24,343 bases of DNA from Choristocarpus tenellus KU-1152 (lineage: Eukaryota; Phaeophyceae): contig CAXNAD020000216.1 of assembly GCA_964200185.2 (NCBI GenBank), positions 1 through 24,343 of the forward strand, in the 5' to 3' direction. A model generated the notes under the pieces. It did not search any database, was not told where the DNA came from, and saw nothing but the letters and a program-made list of their open reading frames with translations. The translations under genes were made by a program, and so were the position numbers. Shown here one piece after another: positions 20,507 to 24,343 of this stretch. The first letter of the stretch is position 1. Each line of letters starts with the position of its first letter.

Positions 20507-20762
20507 GAGTCAAAAGCAGATGAGAGTTACCCATAGCTACATTTCAAGGATGTTCACAAATGTGTGCGAAATTCGATTATTTAAAAAAAGTGTAAGGGTT
20601 ATTTTCTTAATGGTGTTGAACACTTTCAAACAAGATAGATAAAACGCTCTCAAGTAAATCTTACAATCTCTCCGTAGAAATATGGGTGAGTTGCGGAGCA
20701 TTGAAAAACAGGCTTAAAAAGCAAAACGACCAAACCTGGGTACCCCTTCTTTGCTTTGACTC
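20507..20762 (-). mobile_element. MITE family 1, copy in reverse orientation
   Basis: This 256-bp copy has ends GAGTCAAAAGCAGATGAGAG and CCCTTCTTTGCTTTGACTC. The interior matches the reverse complement of the 9752 copy (TTCACAAATGTG, CGTAGAAATATGGGTGA, CGACCAAACCTGGGTACCCC). Flanking ACC and TCC agree at two of three bases. Confidence 0.88.
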
Positions 20763-21878
20763 TCCGTACAAAACAATCCCAAACGAAAACTACTCTGTAG
20801 AATTGAAGAGCATATATTTACTCTCTGTGGAGATACTCCTGGTTTGCAGTTTGTATGTATGAAATATAAAATTCTCTTGAGACGGCAGAGTTATCCTTGA
20901 AAGACAAGGGGGAGGAAAAATAGGAGGGAGTCTACAGCACAATCATGTTAAGAACAACCAGGAGTACCATTCATATCACATGTACTTAGTACTGTACATG
21001 TCCAGTGTTAGAAATGACGTTAATACCGATGATCACGTTCATATGCCTTTTTCCACCTCCCCCACAAGGATGAAAGGCAACATGCACACTGAGATGGTCG
21101 TACCTGCCTGGTACCACAGACAACCAGCACACACATCATCACAATCCCCAACTGTCTTCCTTTTTCTCCAATCATCTTGGGAATTTGGCACGTTCCAAAG
21201 TAAAGCAGGAGTTATTTCCGAATCTGACCCGCTTGGGAACAACATTCGTCTTCCTCTTGGCACTGGGGGAACTTTTCCAAATGTTGGGGAGAGCAATCAC
21301 AATCACATCTCAACTCTCCACGCCATTATCCCTCTTTCTCAGAGAGGAGTGAATACAGAAGCCTGACTGAACCTGTAGAGAAGCAGTCTCTCCTTCAACT
21401 ATAAACCAGCTCCGCTTCCAACACAGTTATAAAAGGATCTTGTCGAGTAAGGGGATAGTGTCTTGAGGGTAACTACCATCCAAGCATCATAGGTTGTAGG
21501 AAAACCTTCCTCAAGCAGTACCCAGCAAGCGTCCAGATCCTGTACATTTGTTTTTTTTACGACCCCTTCCTGTCTAAATTTACAGACAGAAGTGCCACCA
21601 AAGTTCCAAAGGAGAATGCCAAATGCTGCAGTGGGTGTGTGATAGACAACTTCCTCTAGGGGGACCATTAGTGCCTTTCACTGTCTTGAGGACGATAAGA
21701 GTACCAAGAAATGAGTGTTCAAACAACTCTCAGTTTCCAAAAAGGTTCGTTGCCTCTCAACTTGATCCTTTCCCCTTTCCGACCCTGTAAAAATACTCAA
21801 TATATATATATATACTAAGCAGTTTCACACTGCATTTGATCACTTGCAAAAGACCCCCAACCCAGCTCCAATACAACT
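20763..21878. other. Intergenic, 3' side of LRR gene
   Basis: No gene is recognised. On the - strand, 21399-21668 contains AFGILLWNFGG, which resembles protein-kinase subdomain IX, but nothing else of a kinase is nearby. A - strand frame at 21039-21296 has no known motif. Confidence 0.4.
21800..21814. repeat. (AT)n microsatellite
   Basis: A short run of TA units downstream of the LRR gene's stop codon. Confidence 0.8.
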
Positions 21879-23958
21879 TCAAGAAGATTCGTCCATGGGT
21901 GCCCCCCCCGCTTGTTGCCCCCCCTCAACCCCTGCAGCCAACTCCTGCTTTGCTGCCAGTAGTAGCTTAGCATTTCCCAGCACGATTACACCACCTTCTG
22001 GCATCACTGAGCCACCTGCAAGCCTGCCGGAGGTGGGGTCTGGTCGACCCCATGCCAATTCCAGATCTAAAGGGAGACTCAAGATGCGATTGTTTGCTAG
22101 GTTCACCTGTGGGATTTGAGAAAAAGCTCTAGAGTCAGGGCTTGGAGAATAACAGGTGACTGCTGGAATGTAAAAATGTAAAAAAAATCCCATAAGAAAC
22201 GGCGCCGATGGAGATGATGGTGCAAACACAAAGCAGGCTATCTAACCAGTGCGTACATGAACTGCATGAGTGAAGCAACAATCGCTTCCGCCCTAACAAG
22301 CCAGGGACAGCGGACTAAAAGGGGTGTGCCCATTCCGTGGTCAATACTTGATATGGACAAAGGGTTGTTGGTGAAGATGATTTCTGTCTCATCAGCCATG
22401 CTCACCCATGTCCCCCTCACCTGTGGAGTTTAACTGTGTACATACTAACAACCCCTTTTCCCACCGAACATTTCACACTGTTCTCAAAAAATCACTATTG
22501 AGCCCTCCTCATCCTCGCCTCCTCACACACACACACACAAACTACCAAGTAACCACAGCCCCGTCACCTTGTTAAGTTTGTGTAGACGAGCCAGGGAAGC
22601 AGGCAATGCAGACAGTTTATTCCCATTCACAAATATTCGCTCCAATAGGACCAGGTCTCCAATCTGAAGGGGCAGCCCCTCCAGGCAGTTGCTGCTCACC
22701 CCCAGTGTTTTCAAGGAGAGCAATGACCCCAGCTCGGCAGGAAGCTCTTCAATCTCATTTTGTCTTTTGCGGGACCAGGGAGGCAAAACCGGACAAAGCG
22801 TGAGGGGGTCAAATCGAGCTACGCATTTAGTTCTTGTGTCTGTGCCGTATGGTGNNNNNNNNNNGTGCTACCCAGCGGTGGAAGGGGCATTGGGAGGGGT
22901 ATGCCCCGATCTCCTCCCTCCCAGATTCGTTGTTGCTTAAAAAAAAATATCTCAGAGAAGGTGAAAGCGTGAGGAACAAGGAAGTGTCGAATCATTAGAC
23001 GAGGGTGCCCTGTCCACACGCGTCATCCATCTACAACACGAGGAAAAAAATAAAAAATAAAACATGGTCGTATTTACAGGTACGACGCACCTGAGCAGCA
23101 GGGATTCAAGTTTGTTCAGCCTGCCCACAGATGGTGGAACTTTACGCAAGCCGTTGTTGTCAACGGCTAGCACACGGAGATCAGAGAGGGAGGATATGCC
23201 ATCGGGGATCTGTCTTCGAGTGATAGGTTAGGTCACATGTACATCGTAACCAAGGGGAGGAGCAGTGGAGAGAGTAGATACTTGTGAAAAATAGGAGGGG
23301 ACATGGAGAAGTGGGCAGATTAGGTATATGATCGGAGTTGGTGGCGGTACACAAAAAGACAAGCCCCTTGAGTAGGGGAACATTGGGGAGACATAGGTGG
23401 TACAGCTATGATGCAGAGGATAGTAGAGGTTGAAGTGGGATAGGATCAGGAGATAGGTCATCGCTTCTCTTGAACAAGCCAACCTCTGGTATTTGGTTCC
23501 CACTTAGTCGCAGCTCCTGTAGATGCCTGGCGTGCAGGGATGCAGCAATGAGATGGAGGTGGAGTTGGGCGATAGATCAAGGATAGGGCTTGGATGTACC
23601 AAGGGCAAGATGCCTAACTGCATCAGAATATTGGGGTAGCATTGGTGCACTAGCATGTGGGCATTGGAGGGAGAGCAGTAGGGGTTGCATGATAGACACA
23701 TTGTTGTCAAGAAAGTGTGAAAATGCATGTCAACCACATACTTGGAGGCCTCTTCTATAGGCCACCATTCAAAAATATATAATAAGCTGCATGTATGGTA
23801 TTAATAGTCAGTCTATGACCTTGTGTGAAGGTATGAGCCCCTACATTAACAGTAAGTTATACCAACAACAGGGACTGCCCTTACCTCAGCTGCAAGATGG
23901 ACTCAGGAAATGCCTGCAAGGCGTTGTCATCAACCCACAGCTTCTCCAGCGTTGACAC
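21879..23958 (-). CDS. Leucine-rich-repeat protein (five exons, 5' end missing)
   Basis: Exons in gene order: 23958-23885, 23526-23484, 23209-23091, 22763-22568, 22106-21879, giving 219 residues to the TGA at 21881-21879. They build seven consecutive ~23-residue repeats of the LxxLxLxxNxLxxLPxxI type. Examples are LEKLWVDDNALQAFPESI, LQELRLSGNQIPEIPDGI (across exons 2/3), LESLLLRQNEIEELPAEL (across exons 3/4) and LNKVNLANNRILSLP (across exons 4/5). Donors: CTGAG|GTAAGG, CAGAG|GTTGGC, CTCAG|GTGCGT, ACAAG|GTGACG; acceptors: GACAG, CGCCAG, CAAAAG, CCCACAG. Every phase agrees and each join restores an exact repeat. The repeats form a protein-binding solenoid, of the intracellular type found in scaffold and Ras-related LRR proteins. 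After repeat seven comes a Gly/Ala-rich tail of about 55 residues. No signal peptide can be judged, as the start lies right of the window. The N gap is in intron 3. Confidence 0.9.
22524..22539. repeat. (CA)n microsatellite
   Basis: Eight CA units within the last intron of the LRR gene. Confidence 0.85.
22855..22864. other. Assembly gap (10 N)
   Basis: Ten undetermined bases inside an intron of the LRR gene. The true length may differ. Confidence 0.99.
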
Positions 23959-24285
23959 CTACATCCACCTCGAACAATCCACCCAACCAAGAAACGAGCA
24001 GCAATCACAATGGAAAGAACACCCAAGCAGTAGTTGTATTTGATGACAGACAGCACAGAATACGCAGTAGAAGGTGGAACGGAGGGGGGAAAAGATTTTC
24101 AAAGGCATCAGCAACAGGAGAAATTAATGTGGGGGTTAAGAAGCAATAGCCAGAGGAAGTGAGGGCAAGCTACTGGCAGCAGGAGAAAAAGGTAAAGGTA
24201 ATGCTCAATTCCTTATCTTCAGTGGAAATATCTACTCTCCTAATTTGTCTAGATAATTTGGGCAATACATAATATGTTCCTGTCT
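23959..24285. other. Upstream of the first visible LRR exon
   Basis: Probably intron of the LRR gene on the - strand. No further LRR exon was found before the window ends. A 79-codon + strand frame (23910-24149) overlaps the LRR exon and is taken as chance. Confidence 0.4.
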
Positions 24286-24323
24286 GGAGGGGGGGTTGGG
24301 GGGGGGGGGGGGGGGGCAGGGGG
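24286..24323 (+). repeat. Poly-G tract
   Basis: Runs of 7, 19 and 5 G separated by two or three bases. The tract could form G-quadruplexes. Its exact length is unreliable in short-read data. Confidence 0.9.
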
Positions 24324-24343
24324 TGATTGTTCCCTGTCTTCCC

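Noticed and set aside
21399-21668. Kinase-like AFGILLWNFGG on the - strand, perhaps an LRR-kinase fusion
   Set aside because: No glycine loop, HRD or DFG motif is present, and there is no room for a kinase N-lobe between the LRR stop and this point.

Overview
The window looks like nuclear DNA of an intron-containing eukaryote. Conserved protein segments are split by introns of about 270 to 1,200 bp with GT..AG borders, there are no bacterial-style operons, and transposable elements are dense. A CFAP20-type axonemal protein suggests an organism that has or had cilia or flagella. I cannot name the species; a protist, alga or simple animal would all fit. A 10-base run of N (22855-22864) shows this is a draft assembly.

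Layout, left to right. 190-1120 holds a broken Tc1/mariner-like transposase. 1715-1851 is an almost perfect 68-bp-arm palindrome with a 4-bp target duplication. 3679-5810 contains the exons of a protease-associated (PA) domain protein on the + strand, with a MITE in its intron. 6593-6839 is a second kind of MITE. About 6.8-9.75 kb is poor in recognisable genes. Copies of the ~257-bp MITE family lie at 9752 and 11420. 11685-15382 is a complete but dead Ty1/copia LTR retrotransposon with a 5-bp target duplication. A second palindromic element follows at 15495. 17213-19625 encodes a CFAP20-domain protein in four exons (+), with another MITE in its third intron, followed by two unassigned candidate exons (19737-20190). 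A fifth MITE copy is at 20507. 21879-23958 is a five-exon gene on the - strand for a leucine-rich-repeat protein with seven repeats; its 5' end lies beyond the window.

The host genes share no obvious pathway. The main theme is repeat biology: (1) a family of ~257-bp elements with GAGTCAAAGTA-type ends, five copies plus one relative with different interior; (2) a two-member foldback palindrome family starting AACAG; (3) a copia element that has lost integrase and several catalytic residues; (4) a mariner fossil that has lost its first catalytic aspartate. No RNA genes, CRISPR arrays or bacterial features were found.

Exon models were built by hand from reading frame, splice-site consensus, intron phase and family motifs. 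Phase agreement across every junction makes the LRR and CFAP20-like models strong; the PA model is good but incomplete at its 5' end.
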